A stretch of DNA of 64,000 nt from Brachycybe producta (lineage: Eukaryota > Arthropoda > Diplopoda > Playtdesmida > Andrognathidae): NCBI GenBank assembly GCA_036925085.1, contig JAUPFP010000010.1:5250996-5314995 (forward strand), in the 5' to 3' direction. The position numbers and the translations under genes were made by a program. This document shows positions 43,263 to 55,016 of this stretch, in pieces. How positions within the stretch are numbered: position 1 is the stretch's first letter; each line of letters begins with the position of its first letter. The notes under the pieces were generated by a model. That model was not told where the DNA came from, did no database searches, and saw only the letters and a list, made by a program, of their open reading frames with translations.

Positions 43263-43723
43263 CACCTAATGGATTCCTCTCATGGCACCATCCTCCTTTG
43301 TGATTTTGTCATGTTCACTACCTGAAAGCTCAAACTCACCCAGCTGAAGCTCCCTTTCAGGCTGTTTCGAATGGTTGGAATCCCAGTATCGTAACTCTTC
43401 TGCCTGTACCATGAGAAGCCATTGCCAAAACCATGGCTGGGCCAATATTCACTGTGAAAACATGCGATGGTATAGCTTAATGCCTGTAAAATAGAATTCA
43501 ACTGTTTCTGATGTACATAACCGTAAACAACTGTAGTCTCACAGACAATCATCAATGCCTCAGGGTTAACTTGCAGTAGGAGTTGAATTCACCAAATTCC
43601 ACCAATGGTTTCAGGGACAAATGCCTGTGTCCCATGGTATACTACCGGCTACTAACGGTTCATACATGGTTTGACTGCAGTTCCACACATGACAGTCCAT
43701 GCCCTGCAGTCTACCAATGGCTG
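43263..43723 (-). other. Decayed leader of the old gypsy remnant
   Basis: Between gag and LTR, with faint accgt/cggt and ccatgg words but no clear repeat period left. No gene is seen. Confidence 0.4.
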
Positions 43724-44073
43724 TGTTACAATCTGACCTATCTCATGGTCAGATTCACAAGTTATCTATTCCTGTCAGAGGCTGGTCAACTTGGCCAGCA
43801 AGAAACCCATTACACAACAATGAAACTAAAACACAAAATGATTAACTCCTATGTGAGTTGGAGGCTGGCCTGGCCTCCAACAAGTTATTGACTGATTTCA
43901 AGACTAATACCAATTGCCCAGATTATTGGCCAACATGGAGATTAAATACCCCCAGGTGACTCCAGGTTACAACACTTGACCTCTTACCCTTATAAATCAA
44001 TGGTGAGAGGTCTTCTAGACACAACATGTCTGCTACATCAAAATACAAAAGGAGGCCAAACCAGGCTGTCACA
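43724..44073 (-). mobile_element. Old, shortened gypsy LTR
   Basis: On the minus strand it begins TGTGACAGCCTGG (44073) and keeps the gtgagaggt block near 44000 and a GCTGG...CCAGC stem (~43782-43800). The left edge (tgttaca, 43723) is approximate. Confidence 0.5.
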
Positions 44074-44450
44074 ATATTCAAACCTTTTCACCAGTCATAC
44101 TGACTTATTTGCCTCTACTGAGTGGCAGGCAAGTTTCTTGCATACTGTCTCTTCCATGGCATTCTGGACCACATCTAAGTGATAACAGAAGAAAACGTAA
44201 ACAAAACAATTAAAAAATGATAAAATCCATTCCTGGGTCGATTGGTGCCCAAAAGTACCCAGTTGCCCAGAAGCTACAAACGAAATACACAGTGAAACAA
44301 CATAGTTTGAAACCCCAAAACAAATGGTGCTAAATGAATTTAAAAAGCAGCTGGCCCAAAATTTTCCATAATTATCTATATAGTTTCTTATGGCCTGTCA
44401 CTAGAGGGGATGGGTAAAACAGGAGGTGAAAAAATGAAAAAAAGAGTAAA
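44074..44450. other. No feature recognised
   Basis: AT-rich flank between the old LTR and YR2. Confidence 0.4.
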
Positions 44451-44576
44451 TAAGTCATAGCTACGCCAGGGGTTTACGGTCCCCTGTCGTAACTCCATCG
44501 ATCACCGATAATCATACCTGTTCTCTCGGTGTTAGGCTTATTGGTGTTAGGTTTATTTGACTTAGAACTTTTTTCT

Positions 44577-44619
44577 TGCTACTCCATGGTCGTGCAATAG
44601 CATGATGCCATGAGTAGCA
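44577..44619. repeat. 43-bp palindromic site 1 (YR2)
   Basis: Arms TGCTACTC...GAGTAGCA-like around TCGTGC-aata-GCATGA. It shares ggtcgtgcaatagca with site 2. Confidence 0.75.
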
Positions 44620-44702
44620 TGCGGTTATTGAAGACCCATAGACCGCATTATGTTGTAATGGTCAGTACAACATTTATTTAGGACTTAGTTTATTTCAGTC
44701 CT

Positions 44703-44743
44703 GCTACTTCACGGTCGTGCAATAGCACGATGAGAGTAGTAGC
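44703..44743. repeat. 41-bp palindromic site 2 (YR2)
   Basis: GCTACT...AGTAGTAGC around a perfect TCGTGC-aata-GCACGA core. Direct-repeat partner of site 1, 126 bp away. Confidence 0.75.
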
Positions 44744-44984
44744 GCGGCGGTTTACGAATATACCCTATAACCGCCACATATGAATTGTATCTCTTTTAGC
44801 GGCCTTTATATAAAACAGGCTCGAGCCTCCTCACCACGACAAGGTGGAGATACATCGAAGAGGAACAGGACAGGACATTACATGGAAAAAACATGCAAGC
44901 AGGCACACATGCAATCACACCCCCACAAATCCCCCCCAGTCATGCATTCAAGAACACTGATGCACAAACACAAGCACTCACGAA

Positions 44985-45260
44985 GAACCCGAAGAGCCGT
45001 GACGTATCGTTTGTTTGGAAAACCGCGAAAGTGACTATGACAAGCGTCAAAAGTTCTCTTTCGAGATCCCTTCGTTATAGGTAAGATAGAAAGCACGGCA
45101 AACACAAGAACACTGAAGCACATGCAGGTTTTTTACCCACTTTACGAAGAGTCCGAATCGGACAGTCTGAATTGTATCCTACGAAAGCGACTATGACGAT
45201 CGTCAAAAGTTCGTTTCTGAGAGCTCCTCGTATTGTGAGTAGACAGACTGCTATCATCGT
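44985..45260 (-). repeat. Two diverged copies of a ~90-bp segment in the recombinase tail
   Basis: cgaaag.gactatgac..cgtcaaaagttc occurs at ~45029 and ~45183, about 155 bp apart, encoding related KRTFD..HS.F peptides. Confidence 0.55.
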
Positions 45261-47044
45261 CGCTGTCTGGGTAGACAACAGAAGACCTGAATGACGTGCA
45301 TGGTTGTGCATCTTCGAATCTTTCGATTTGCAAGCTCTTCTCACGGGATGTGGAGATGATTTTGCGAATGAGAGCTGCTGTGAGTCTTGTGCGGTCTGTT
45401 CCATGTTCGGATGGCAGTACGAACGTTCTGCAGTGAGCTCTCGATGTTTTAGGGCTCTGCAGATCTTCTCCCGTTCTTTTTTAGACTTCCCCGCAATAGA
45501 AGTCTGGAGAGAGCGCCGCGTACGAGTGAGTGAACGGCACCCCGTACTTTGCTGACATCCGCGAAAATTTTCGAGAAGGACTGTTCCATGCTGTTCCCAC
45601 GGAATTGAGAAAGAAATTTTCTGTCTTCAGGACATCAACCATCAGTCTGAGGAGGTGGTAGTATACCTCAAACATCGACGCCTGGTCTGATGTTAGGGAG
45701 ATGCCATGAGGACCCGTGGCAGACGTCTTATGGTCGCACACGAAGAACACATAGTCTCCTGACACTGCTTCCCTGCGATCTAAGTATTCGCATAGGCGAA
45801 GATTAATTATGGCCGATTGCCGAATTCCATACGATGCTATGATGAGCATTAAATAGTGCGTGACCACACAGTAATCGATAGCATTAAACCCGTTATCAAG
45901 AAGGCGCGTAAATGAGTCGTTCAAGTCCTCCAGGAGTGCAGGGTCGCTTACTAACGACGTAGACACGGCCACGGTTTGCTCAATGAAGGCGTCTTTCACC
46001 GCATCTTCGCTCTTTTTTACACGGCTTTCGGCTTTTTGTTCTTTCTTGGCCCGTACCATGAATCGCTTGATTACTTCTACGACATGCGCCAAGTCGTCGT
46101 ACAAGAGGCGATCCTTGACCCTCAAATTGGTCGCAGTCATCAGGTAACGCAGGTAAATTAGTAAGTTGCGGTAAAGGCTTACGATGGTGCTCGCTTTCGT
46201 GCCAACACGTGTGAGACGTAGTGCGTAATTTTGAACTTGGTTGGTGTGTATCATGAGGCTGGGCATTGGTGTTTCGTGCTTGCCGCCTGTTGAGATGTTA
46301 ACATGATACAACACCCTCGAAACCAGTCTTGCGTACGTGAGCCGATGCGCACGGGCACGATAGATCTTCTCTGTCTCCATGTAATTAATAACATCCATAA
46401 AGAACGACAGATTGTAGCGCATGGTTAAATTTTCCGCTTGCATCTTGGCAAGAACGGATCCCGCACGATAGTTCCTGCGAGGAAACACTACCGGCGAAGC
46501 ACCATCGTCATCGTCTTCCATACCAAATTCGCCTTCGTCTATGGGATCTTCATCAACGACTTCTGGGTTGTCACCCAACGTGCCCTGCTCCCACACAGAA
46601 GGAAGGTTTACGAAGCGTGAACCAACGTGATATATACATCTCAAGTCCTTGGCGCACAATCGAGTTATTTATGTGTGACCCAAACCACTGTTTTACGAGT
46701 CCCCATTCGAGTGGTATTGGACCGTTTTTAAATTTGACTTTCGTCTTCTTGTTAATGTCTTGACGCTCTTTTTCAGGTATATCTTTGTGGTGGTCACGTA
46801 AGTGCCTTATGAGACGGCCATGGGTAGGGACATGGCAGAGCGGACAGTTTAAGTTTCTTCAATTTGTTTGTTTTTTCTTTGCTTGTGGGTCACAGGGCAC
46901 GTTCGGCAACGCCTGTCCTTTGTCAAGATTTTTATGCACGTCGCCATAAATATTCAATGTATCGCCATTTGCGTTTACGTCTGTGTTTGTGTCTGTGTCA
47001 TCGTTATTTATAGTCGCCTTCCTCGACTTGTTGCGTCTACCCAT
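45142..47044 (-). pseudogene. Zinc-finger tyrosine recombinase (YR2)
   Basis: Minus strand, ATG at 47044-47042 (MGRRNKSRKA). A TGA at 46861-46859 stands where YR1 has CGA. After it the same frame gives the C2H2-type finger CPLCHVPTHGRLIRHLRDHH (~46845-46786). A 2-nt loss near 46645 shifts the frame; the next segment (46659-45481) has a helical core-binding region and the recombinase fold: box I Arg in SYGIRQSAIINLR (Arg codon ~45821), the beta-hairpin Lys in VCDHKTSATG (~45728). A 4-bp tandem duplication (gagtgagt, 45525-45534) then shifts the frame; in the other frame an RxRR block (~45520) and HRELTAERSY with the candidate nucleophile Tyr (45417-45419) follow. A Ser/Asp-rich tail ends the protein. 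Likely catalyses site-specific recombination of the element. Crypton-like is my best family call. Confidence 0.72.
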
Positions 47045-47182
47045 TTTGCTACACGCTGTGTATTAGCAAGTTACTGAAACGACAAAAGCAACACACATTT
47101 TATAAGCGATTCGGTACGTTCGGCATTGACTGCTGAACGCCCAAATGAATCTAATATTATTCACAGACAAAAAGCAAACGAC

Positions 47183-47190
47183 CTTATATA
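47183..47190 (-). promoter_or_regulatory. TATA box of YR2
   Basis: TATATAAG on the minus strand, ~140 bp before the ATG; conserved in YR1. Confidence 0.6.
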
Positions 47191-47614
47191 AGAAAGGAAG
47201 GAATAAGGAAGTGGAAGAAAAAGATTGTATCCACTTGTTTAGGGAAATGTCTCTCTGTGCGATGAAACAATAACATCTCAATGACAAACGAGAGATTTCC
47301 AAACAAGCCCACTCGCCACATCAAGGCTGGATACACGAGTGGGTGGAAGGAAATAGAAGGTAGGATGAGGGTCAGTGAGCCCAAAGTAGGCCCATAGATC
47401 CTCAAATAACGGTACTGATCTTTCCTCTTTGGCTTACACAGAATGGCCCCAACAATCGGTCTCATCGTAAGCAGCTTCGTTTCCATAAGTCGCACTTTGG
47501 AAGAGCATGCATCGAAAGATGACATAAAAGCCCGAAAACTTATATGTTCACAATCGAAGAATCATACATGGAAACGGTGATTGGCCCCAACAATCAGTCT
47601 CCATGTAACGAGAA

Positions 47615-48000
47615 TGTTTCAGTTATCCCTGATTGAATTTGCCGCTTATTTTGCAATAAGGTGGAAGAAGCGCCCATAGGCGGCATTTCTTTGCAACATT
47701 TTCGTATAGTTATCCCTGTTTGATTTGCTGCTCATTTTAACAAAAAAGCAGAAAATGTGCCCATAGGCATAGCATTGTTGCAAAGTTTACATTTAGTTAT
47801 CCCTGTTTCAATTGCCACTTTTAATGAAAAAAGGCGGAAAATGCACCCATTGGCGGCAAATATTTGCAACGATTTCATTTAGTTATCCCTGTTTGAATTG
47901 CCGCCTATTTCAAAAAAAGGCGGAAAAAGTGCCAAGTAGTATCACATATTGGCAACAATTTCGTTCAGTTATCCCTGTTTGAATTGCCCGCTCCTTTTTA
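47615..48000 (-). repeat. YR2 upstream array, five ~87-bp units
   Basis: agttatccctgtttgaattg recurs at ~47621, 47709, 47795, 47881 and 47967 (spacing 86-88 bp), each with ttgcaa and a gggcgcattttccgcc-like block between. Homologous to 36570-36815. Confidence 0.9.
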
Positions 48001-48060
48001 AAATAAAGGCGGCAAAGCACGATGGTGGCTCCTCTCGTGTTGTTGTGTGTAACTACACGA

Positions 48061-48514
48061 GATAAGCTTGGCCAAAACTGGGTCTACGTTCTGTGTTAAA
48101 CGTAAACCCCACATGGGGCTAAGTCCACAGGCTTTAAGCCTAACATTTTCGGAAAACAAAGTTGTTTCCAACTTGTGCCCCTAAAAATGGGTGAAGTAAC
48201 TCCGTAATATGACGAGAGTAACTCCATACCAAGCTGGCAGCCTGGTCACAGTTGACCAAAGTCGGCCCTCGTTTGACCACGGCTGGTCAAATGTGGTCCC
48301 GCCTTTCGTACAACTTTGGCCGAATTTGCGACATAAACATGCGGCATTTGTTTTTTCTGAGGCAATTAATAAAGATTTAAAATCAATACTTCAAACAATA
48401 AGATTGTTAATATTAAAAAAAATATTTAGATTCAAGTAGAATGAAAAAAATCTTCATTCTACAAAATAAAAAGAACAGGCACCAATTAGCTTGTAAATTA
48501 ATAAAGAAACAATA
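48061..48514. other. No gene recognised
   Basis: Flank of YR2. A 7-bp stem ctcgtgt/acacgag is at 48035-48062. Confidence 0.4.
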
Positions 48515-49139
48515 TGATGACCCAGTCTGGCTCCTTTCCTGTATTTGAACTAGCTGATGGTTGTCTGCAGGTTGTCTTATTTAAGTGGGTGAGTGATGAG
48601 ATGGTGTCACTGTTCTCCCTCAGGTGGAGTTGCCTGGAGGATATAATGGTCAAGTTAGCCATTAATCTTCGAAGTATACAGTGGACAAAACTGAGACACC
48701 TCACCACACCTAACCTTCACAAGTCCTTGTGTTAATGGTGGCTGCATGCATCATAATTTGTTTTATTTTATATTGTGCTGTATAACAGTTAACTGCTAGC
48801 TGAGTTGGCTAGCATGTTTGCGAATAGAGTTCACTGAGTAAGTGTTCTTATTAAATCTTGTGTCAACATTTTTCAAAGGAGTTACTGCAAGAGAGAAGAA
48901 TTCTAGAAAGAGATCCACCATCCTCCATCCGCCATTTGTCAGCCAGTAGCTTATGCCAGTGTGCAGTGGAACCAGGTGTTCCACTGTAGTATTTGCCGAT
49001 GTGTAGGAAATGGGACTTTTCTTATCTGTGGTTCTATTTTAGGCAACCATGACTGCAATCCCACCCCTAAGCAGTCAGGACAAGTAAGTTTTGGGAAAAC
49101 TTCCTGGGTATTGTGGGCAACCCAGGGCTGGTTATTACA
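48515..49139 (+). mobile_element. 5' LTR of decayed element D
   Basis: TGATGACCC...GGTTATTACA, 625 bp, diverged subfamily B. Keeps the ggtggagttgcctgg block, stem TGCTAGC/GCTAGCA (48794-48814) and GTAAGT (49084-49089). Confidence 0.75.
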
Positions 49140-49144
49140 ATTCG

Positions 49145-49560
49145 TTAAGGTGTGAGGTCGTCGTGCCCCATTTCTCGCAGGGTGTAGACTTTTGTCTGTG
49201 GAACTGTGGCGGAAATCGGTGGTAAATGGTATCGGTAGTAAATGCAAGTATACTTATAGGGCACATGGGGCACAGACTTTTGTCTGTGGAACTAGAGTAG
49301 AACCGCTAAACACAAAGGTAGTCTATATAGGTCAGTAGAAACTGGTAAAAAGGTAGTTTTCCCATCAGTACACCATTGGCTACAGGCCGTTGTCTGTTAT
49401 CCTACAGTATAAATTGGTAAAAGACACCTACCACTATTTGACCATGGGATATACATGATTGTTTGTGATGCATCGGTGAGTAGCAGTTCTACCAATTTGC
49501 AATGGTATTTCACAGGCTTTTGTCTGTGAGTTTAGTGTTTGGGACATTGGAATTCCATCT
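49145..49560 (+). repeat. Decayed leader array of element D
   Basis: Cagacttttgtctgtgg-type palindromic units near 49186, 49275, 49385 and 49510 with accgt-derived words, the mutated form of the B1 leader array. Confidence 0.7.
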
Positions 49561-49639
49561 CCTATTGTGAGGAGCCTCTTCTGACCGAGTTTGTATAGTG
49601 GAAGTCAGCTGTATCCCTGGTTCCTGATTGCCCCTGTGA

Positions 49640-50210
49640 TCTCATCGCATTCAACTATACACAATTGGGTAAACCCTTTTTGTCTAACATACAATCGATA
49701 CTAATGGGTCACCTCCGGTTCAAGAAGGTTTGCATCGAACTACTCCAGTGGCTTGCATAATCGAGAAAGAAGTAGTGAAGATGTTGGTAACCTGCAATCC
49801 AACCTTCGCATAGTCCATACACGAGCAATATCTTCCTTGTGTGCAAGATGAATGGTGGCTTCGATTATTTCGTGGAATACAGAAACTGAATGCCAAGACT
49901 AAGCTAGACTAACACTTTTTACCTCAAATCGATGATGCTCTCCATTTGCTTGCCAGAGCAAAGTATTTTACAATTTAAGATATACCTTGTGGTTATTGGC
50001 AGATCTGGACGACAGAGGTAGACATAGAGAAAACAGTATTTATTTGTTCTCAGGGTCTGTTTAAGTTTCGACAAATGCCTTTTGGCCACTCTACTCCAGC
50101 CACGATGCAGAGTGCTCGACTTCGTGTACCTGGACGATATTATCATCTTTGAAACACTTTTGAGCAGTTTCTTGACAGGTTATCCACTGTCCTTGAACAA
50201 GGGGTGGAGC
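49640..50210 (+). pseudogene. Reverse transcriptase fragment (element D)
   Basis: After a deletion that removed gag and protease, diverged RT text follows: NPTFA.SPYTSNIFL-like (~49800), CSQGLFKFRQMPFGH (~50045) and a YLDDIIIFE box (~50127-50153). Many frame changes. It ends where the LTR of element G begins (50211). Confidence 0.8.
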
Positions 50211-50942
50211 TGTAACGACCCGACTTGGTCGCCACAAAACCCTGGCAAGATTTTCCCCAACTTTCCAGATCCTGACTCCGTTAGGGGCCGGGATCCTAGC
50301 ACAGGCTAGCCCTCCTCTTGTCCATCCATAGTCCTGGGTGACAATGGTCCAGTCTTCCCCGCAAGTTCACAGTAAAATGCCACCGATTGAAACGAAGAAC
50401 CCACGGTGAATCCCCATTGGGTCTCACTGTGGTCACCGACACGAAGTGCCTGCCAACAATGCCGGAAACAGGATGATGATGGTGCCGTGATATCCCCACC
50501 AGAAACCACCACCCTCCATTGTAATAACTTTCCCATATTATCACAGAATAATCTACACAGACACAGTGTGTAAGTGGAAAATAAAAGATACATTTTATTC
50601 AAAGATAAATCAAATAAAAACTCACTCTTAATCAATAATCTGCTGGATCAATTATCCAGCAGAGAAAACACAAAGCATAAAGAACAATGATGATGATGGT
50701 GGCCATCTTGGCCACCCACAACAGAGCACAAAAAACACATCCTCCATCTCAAGGAACAAACACACTGCCCAGTATATAATGGCTGCCACCATTATATACC
50801 CCCCGGCTGCTCCACCTGGGGGTTAGCAGTGACCCTTGCTGGCCCTTCTTTCATGTGCCGGGCAGCCTACTTTAGCCAGCCTGGGAGACGACAACAGGAG
50901 ATTTAGTTCTGCTAGCAGAAGGAGCAAAACTGGGTCATCACA
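50211..50942 (-). mobile_element. 3' LTR of element G
   Basis: 732 bp, minus strand TGTGATGACCC (50942) to GGGTCGTTACA (50211). TATA region ~50780-50800, AATAAA-type signal ~50600, hairpin TCTGCTGGAT/ATCCAGCAGA (50639-50663). The splice donor seen in other LTRs is not recognisable. Confidence 0.88.
50639..50663 (-). promoter_or_regulatory. Perfect 10-bp hairpin in the G LTR
   Basis: TCTGCTGGAT, loop CAATT, ATCCAGCAGA. Against the B1 hairpin two stem pairs differ, and both sides have changed together. Confidence 0.8.
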
Positions 50943-50989
50943 ATCCTCTCAACTTCCCTGATCTGCCCTGGGATCAGGTCAGTCGAGCC

Positions 50990-53837
50990 AGCAAAGATTA
51001 CGCCTCTGACCCCCACTCAGTTTCAGACTGATTTTCTCGGCTGTGGATCCATCGGAACTACCATCCACTCCAACATCCACGAGCACATTCGGGTGTTTCA
51101 CCACCCAATTTCGAGATCGAAATTAGTCTCCCTGAGTCTCGCTTCCTCCTGCCGTCGAAACACATTCATGGCAAGAGTGGCAAGCTGTGGACCATGATGT
51201 ACGGCCCGACTTATCAGAAGATCTACAAGGGCGGCTGCGGGATCAGACACACTTATTCATAGCGGTTGGGTAACAAATTCCCCAACCATATCTTCTAAGT
51301 CACAGCCAAGGAGATGCTGGATGTATGGTGGTGCGAGCTGGGCTAGGCATACTAGTCCAGCTCCTGTCCCCACCACGTCCAAAACTGCATAGCATCTCCT
51401 TACCAGGTTGACGACCAGCAACACAGGATAGTCTTTACTGCCAAATGCCAGCACATATCATATGGCAAATGATCGCATCGACAGTGCCCAAGGAACTGGG
51501 AGTGGCTCTCCCAGATGATAATACCTGTGGTATTGGTACCCCTCCATTCCCGGCTGACCCTGCCACAGACCAAGCTGGTTATTTAGAAAGACCTCTCCTT
51601 CTGAATACAAAGGCTCTGTACCAAAGTGTCGATGCTTGCCCTCAGGTTGGGAGACCTGGCTTCCTCTTCTGGTTCTAGGGTCGCAAAGACCCCATCGTCA
51701 GGACCCGGAGAGAAGGGTATCCTTCCTACAGAAGGCACGGGGCCATGTTTGGCGGGAACACTAACTTTCCCCGCCGGGCTGCCTCTGCCGCTAGGTAACA
51801 ACGAGCTGACCCGGTGAAGAGTTGCCACTGTCCGAACTGACAAGCTCGGTACCACGACCACCTTCGGGGAGGATGGAGGTATGCTGAGAACAACAACTCG
51901 CATTGACCTGCCATCCATCCATGCCATCATTACCTGATGGGTATGGTCCGGTTGGTTCCCGGCCGACATGCTAACCACGTGTCAGGACTCCTCCTCATCA
52001 GTCCCTGACACTTCTGCCACCACTAGTCCTCTGGGACCCTCAGGCAGCAGTCTTTGGACCTCCCTTTTTTCACGCTTGGACTTCTTGAGCCAGACACACC
52101 TAAGCTCAAAGACTGACTGGACCGGTCAGACTTAGGAGGGTGGTTACCCCCTTTGTTTGACCGGACTGACTAGTGACAGGCTTTCACTAGTTCCCGTAGC
52201 CGATCCAATGGTCGAGTGTTCGTGTCGCCATAAAACGCCCTTTCCATCTCGGGAAAGATCTTTCTTCTTCTCCAGTGCAAGGGTCGGCAGCCACACCCTG
52301 GTGAGGTGCCTTGGCAGCTTGTATTGCCCCCCTTTTGGGCGATACTCTGATGGCTAGTGGCAGTGGTGGCACTCGGAACTGGAGTGACACCATGCCCGAC
52401 AGGAGGTTCCCCTGTAACGAGTGGATTCCTGGCATCAGCTTCCCACAGGGGTGGAAACTGAGCGGCCTGGAGCTCGAACTCCCGTCGGCATGCGGCTTTC
52501 TTGTCACAATGAACAAGGGCCTCACATCGTGATGCTTGAGCCTGGTGGTACTGCAAGCGGTCCTCCTGGCTCTATTTTCTTTTGGGGAAGCTGGCCAGAC
52601 CGCCACGAGAGGTCTTGGCCTTTTTTCTCACCAGATTACTAGCCACTGGTGGGGTGAAGGGGCAGAGACGTTTCTGTCCCTGACCACCACCACCACCACT
52701 AGCAGGAGTGCTCTTCCTTGTAGAGAAAGGAGGAGGCTGATTGGCCTGTTTTCCACTCTTCGGTCCCTCTAGGGAGTCCCAGACTGCCAACCTGAATGAC
52801 CAGCCACTGCCACAGGTGAACCCATGACAGGCGGTTGACCAACAGGCAAGGCAGCCCCTGGGGCTCTCTCAGGCTGAACCAGGGCCTCAGCAGGAAGGCC
52901 CACTGCCGGCGTGAATGTTGCCATGGCAGGATCCTTAATCTTAAGCAAAGCCTCTCTCTCTGATAGAGCTTTCATCCTAGCAGTGTACCTAGCAGCACCG
53001 GACTTTTTCTTGGATTTAGAACCATTCTTACGGTACTGCTGGTAAGGGCACTGCCCAAAGTAGTAACATTTCCCATCGACCATCAGGAAACCTCCTGACT
53101 GCGTTTGGATCTTGTTACTCTCATCTAGCTAATCAAGGTCTAGCCGGTCTTCCGCCTCACCAAAGGGTCAAGCTGAATTGGACTGCCTTTCCCGGCCGGA
53201 GTCCCCGCCCAGAATCCGGTCAATGAGTGTTTGCCCAAAAGGCCGTTCCTCTCTCTTCAGACTCCGAAGAATCCTCTGAAGAGAGGATTCGTTGGCCTCT
53301 CCACTGCCGAGAAAAGGGCACCACAGAATCCTCCGTGGTGTCCATTCCAGCCTTCGTGTCTATGACCAGGGTACCTCCCAAAGAGGTATCGCTGTTTTCC
53401 TCAGCCAGGCTAGAAAAATTCTAGCCAGCTTCAGTCTGCCGAAGCATCAAGCTTTGTCAGGGAGGTAGCCACCAAACCGGTAGCCACCTCTCCGACGGGT
53501 GTGCTTGCCCCCACCGGTCCACCAACTGCCGGAATATCCATGGTTCCCAACTTCATGGTCGCCCTCATCGATTCCATGGTGGGAGTAAGTGTCAACCGTC
53601 CCCACACGGACCCAAAATACGGAGGGGTCCGGGGACACCTGAGACACCACAGCATCCCAGCCAATAGCAGACCCAACGTCCGCCGTCAGCCAGGTCCACT
53701 ATGGCCTGCCCTAAAGAATCCGGGGAGCCTGCAAGATCCGACTCCAACAGCCCTGCATCACTAGGATGCAGGGAACTGAGATGGGAGGAATAACTGCAAT
53801 GCCCACCACCATTATCCTTCTTCTCCGCCGTGGATAC
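50990..53837 (-). pseudogene. ORF2 (element G)
   Basis: Minus strand from the acceptor at 53838-53839. N-terminal LHPSDAGLLESD (~53765), a KKKSGAARYTARMKALSEREALLK basic/helical part (~53000), PFTPPVASNLV (~52650), and the conserved C-terminal domain (MLAFGSKDYPVLLVVN; IQHLLGCDLEDM, ~51450-51290). Frameshifts and stops throughout. Together with A1, B1 and M it shows ORF2 is a regular part of this family. Confidence 0.75.
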
Positions 53838-54582
53838 CTGAAAATAACCAAAGAAATCCATAAGAAAATGTCTTACCATGGAAAGAAGCGATTTCTTCAG
53901 ACTTTTACCGTAAAAATTTTTTTTCCGGCCAGTCAAGCACTGTGGTACACAGCCGTAGCCATCACCAATGGTAATCGCCCCGGTCAGAACCGGCCAAAAA
54001 CCTTTTTGGCCTGTCCAAAACCCGCAATTCTTGGTTCGGTATGTTGGGCGGCAATTTCCACGGGTTTTCACTGTGCAAAATCTTGTTCCAACTGTGCAAA
54101 ACCCGTGACTCACAGTAAAAACCATCCCTCGCGGTAAAAACCGTCCCTCACGAGAGTCGCACAGTCAGAACCGGCCAAACTTATATTTGGACCGTCCAAA
54201 TCCCGTACCATCAGTTCAGTTTGCATGGGGGTGGTTTCCACAGATTTTTACTGTGTAAAACCACTTTCTGCCTGATAATACCCCATGGTCTACGGTCAAA
54301 ACCGTTCTCTAAGGTGGTTTCATGGGCAGAACCATCAAAAAACACCTTTTGACCATCCAAACTTCATAGAATCTGGTCTTCACCAAGTCCCATGGTGTTC
54401 GGGCAGTCAAACTCTGTGAATATGCTGGCACCACCGGTGGTAGCATCACCGTCAACACCATGACGGTGACGCATCCACCTGCACCACGTGTGGAAGCGGT
54501 CAATGATCGCTTGATACACCCAAAAACAATAAAACAATACTGCCCATGGGCAGAAAATAAAGATTTTCTATTGGGGACTTAC
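53838..54582 (-). other. Candidate intron with accgt/cggt array (element G)
   Basis: Minus strand GTAAGTCC donor (first base 54582) to TTATTTTCAG acceptor (last base 53838), 745 bp. The exon side before the donor ends on a codon boundary (LDAKTSK), as in B1 (LDATTKT). Confidence 0.68.
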
Positions 54583-54735
54583 TTTACTTGTTTTGGCATC
54601 CAGAGATGAATTCTTTTGCCTGCTTTGCCAGTAAAAAATACGTTTTATAATTAAATTAGTCGCACACGCCCGTTTTCGTTTACTTTGAGAAACAAAATGA
54701 CACTTAGCTGCTAATTTTACCAGTAAATCGCAATC
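54583..54735 (-). pseudogene. End of the conserved 3' exon (element G)
   Basis: Minus strand LAAKCHFVS-like text corresponding to B1 ~24620-24755. Continues at 59386 beyond the LINE. Confidence 0.6.
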
Positions 54736-55016
54736 GAATTTGCTCTATTTCCTACTTCTAACTTGGCTTTGGTCTCTGCTTGTTCTTCTTCTCCTGGTCT
54801 CTCTAACCTAATCCTCCCTCCCCCTCAACTGGATTCTAGGACTAACACTCTCCCTCAGGTTTCATTTCTCTTTTTCTTTCTAGTAGTTTGAGGACTCGAT
54901 TTTCTTCTCTTCCTTCCCTTCAAACAGGGTCTGTTGTCCGTACCAAAGATTCTGTAGCACCCTTGTGACCATTACCTATTTCTACCTCCATCTCCACCTC
55001 CTACCATCCTTTAGTT

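Larger units (their letters stand above)
44450..48060 (-). mobile_element. YR2: zinc-finger/tyrosine-recombinase element
   Basis: Minus-strand order: upstream ~87-bp repeat array (48000-47620), spacer, TATA (47190-47183), coding region (47044-~45142), tail, then two palindromic sites (44743-44703 and 44619-44577). No LTRs and no long terminal inverted repeats were found, which fits Crypton-type elements. End coordinates are estimates. The flanks share gtaactccat (44489 and 48221). Confidence 0.65.

Noticed and set aside
44880-45123. Separate small gene downstream of the YR2 recombinase
   Set aside because: Its text repeats the recombinase tail (KRTFD..HS.F), so it is a diverged duplicate of that tail.
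47615-48000. Regular repeats resembling a CRISPR array
   Set aside because: The units are ~87 bp and diverged along their whole length, with no constant-repeat/unique-spacer pattern; the DNA is eukaryotic.
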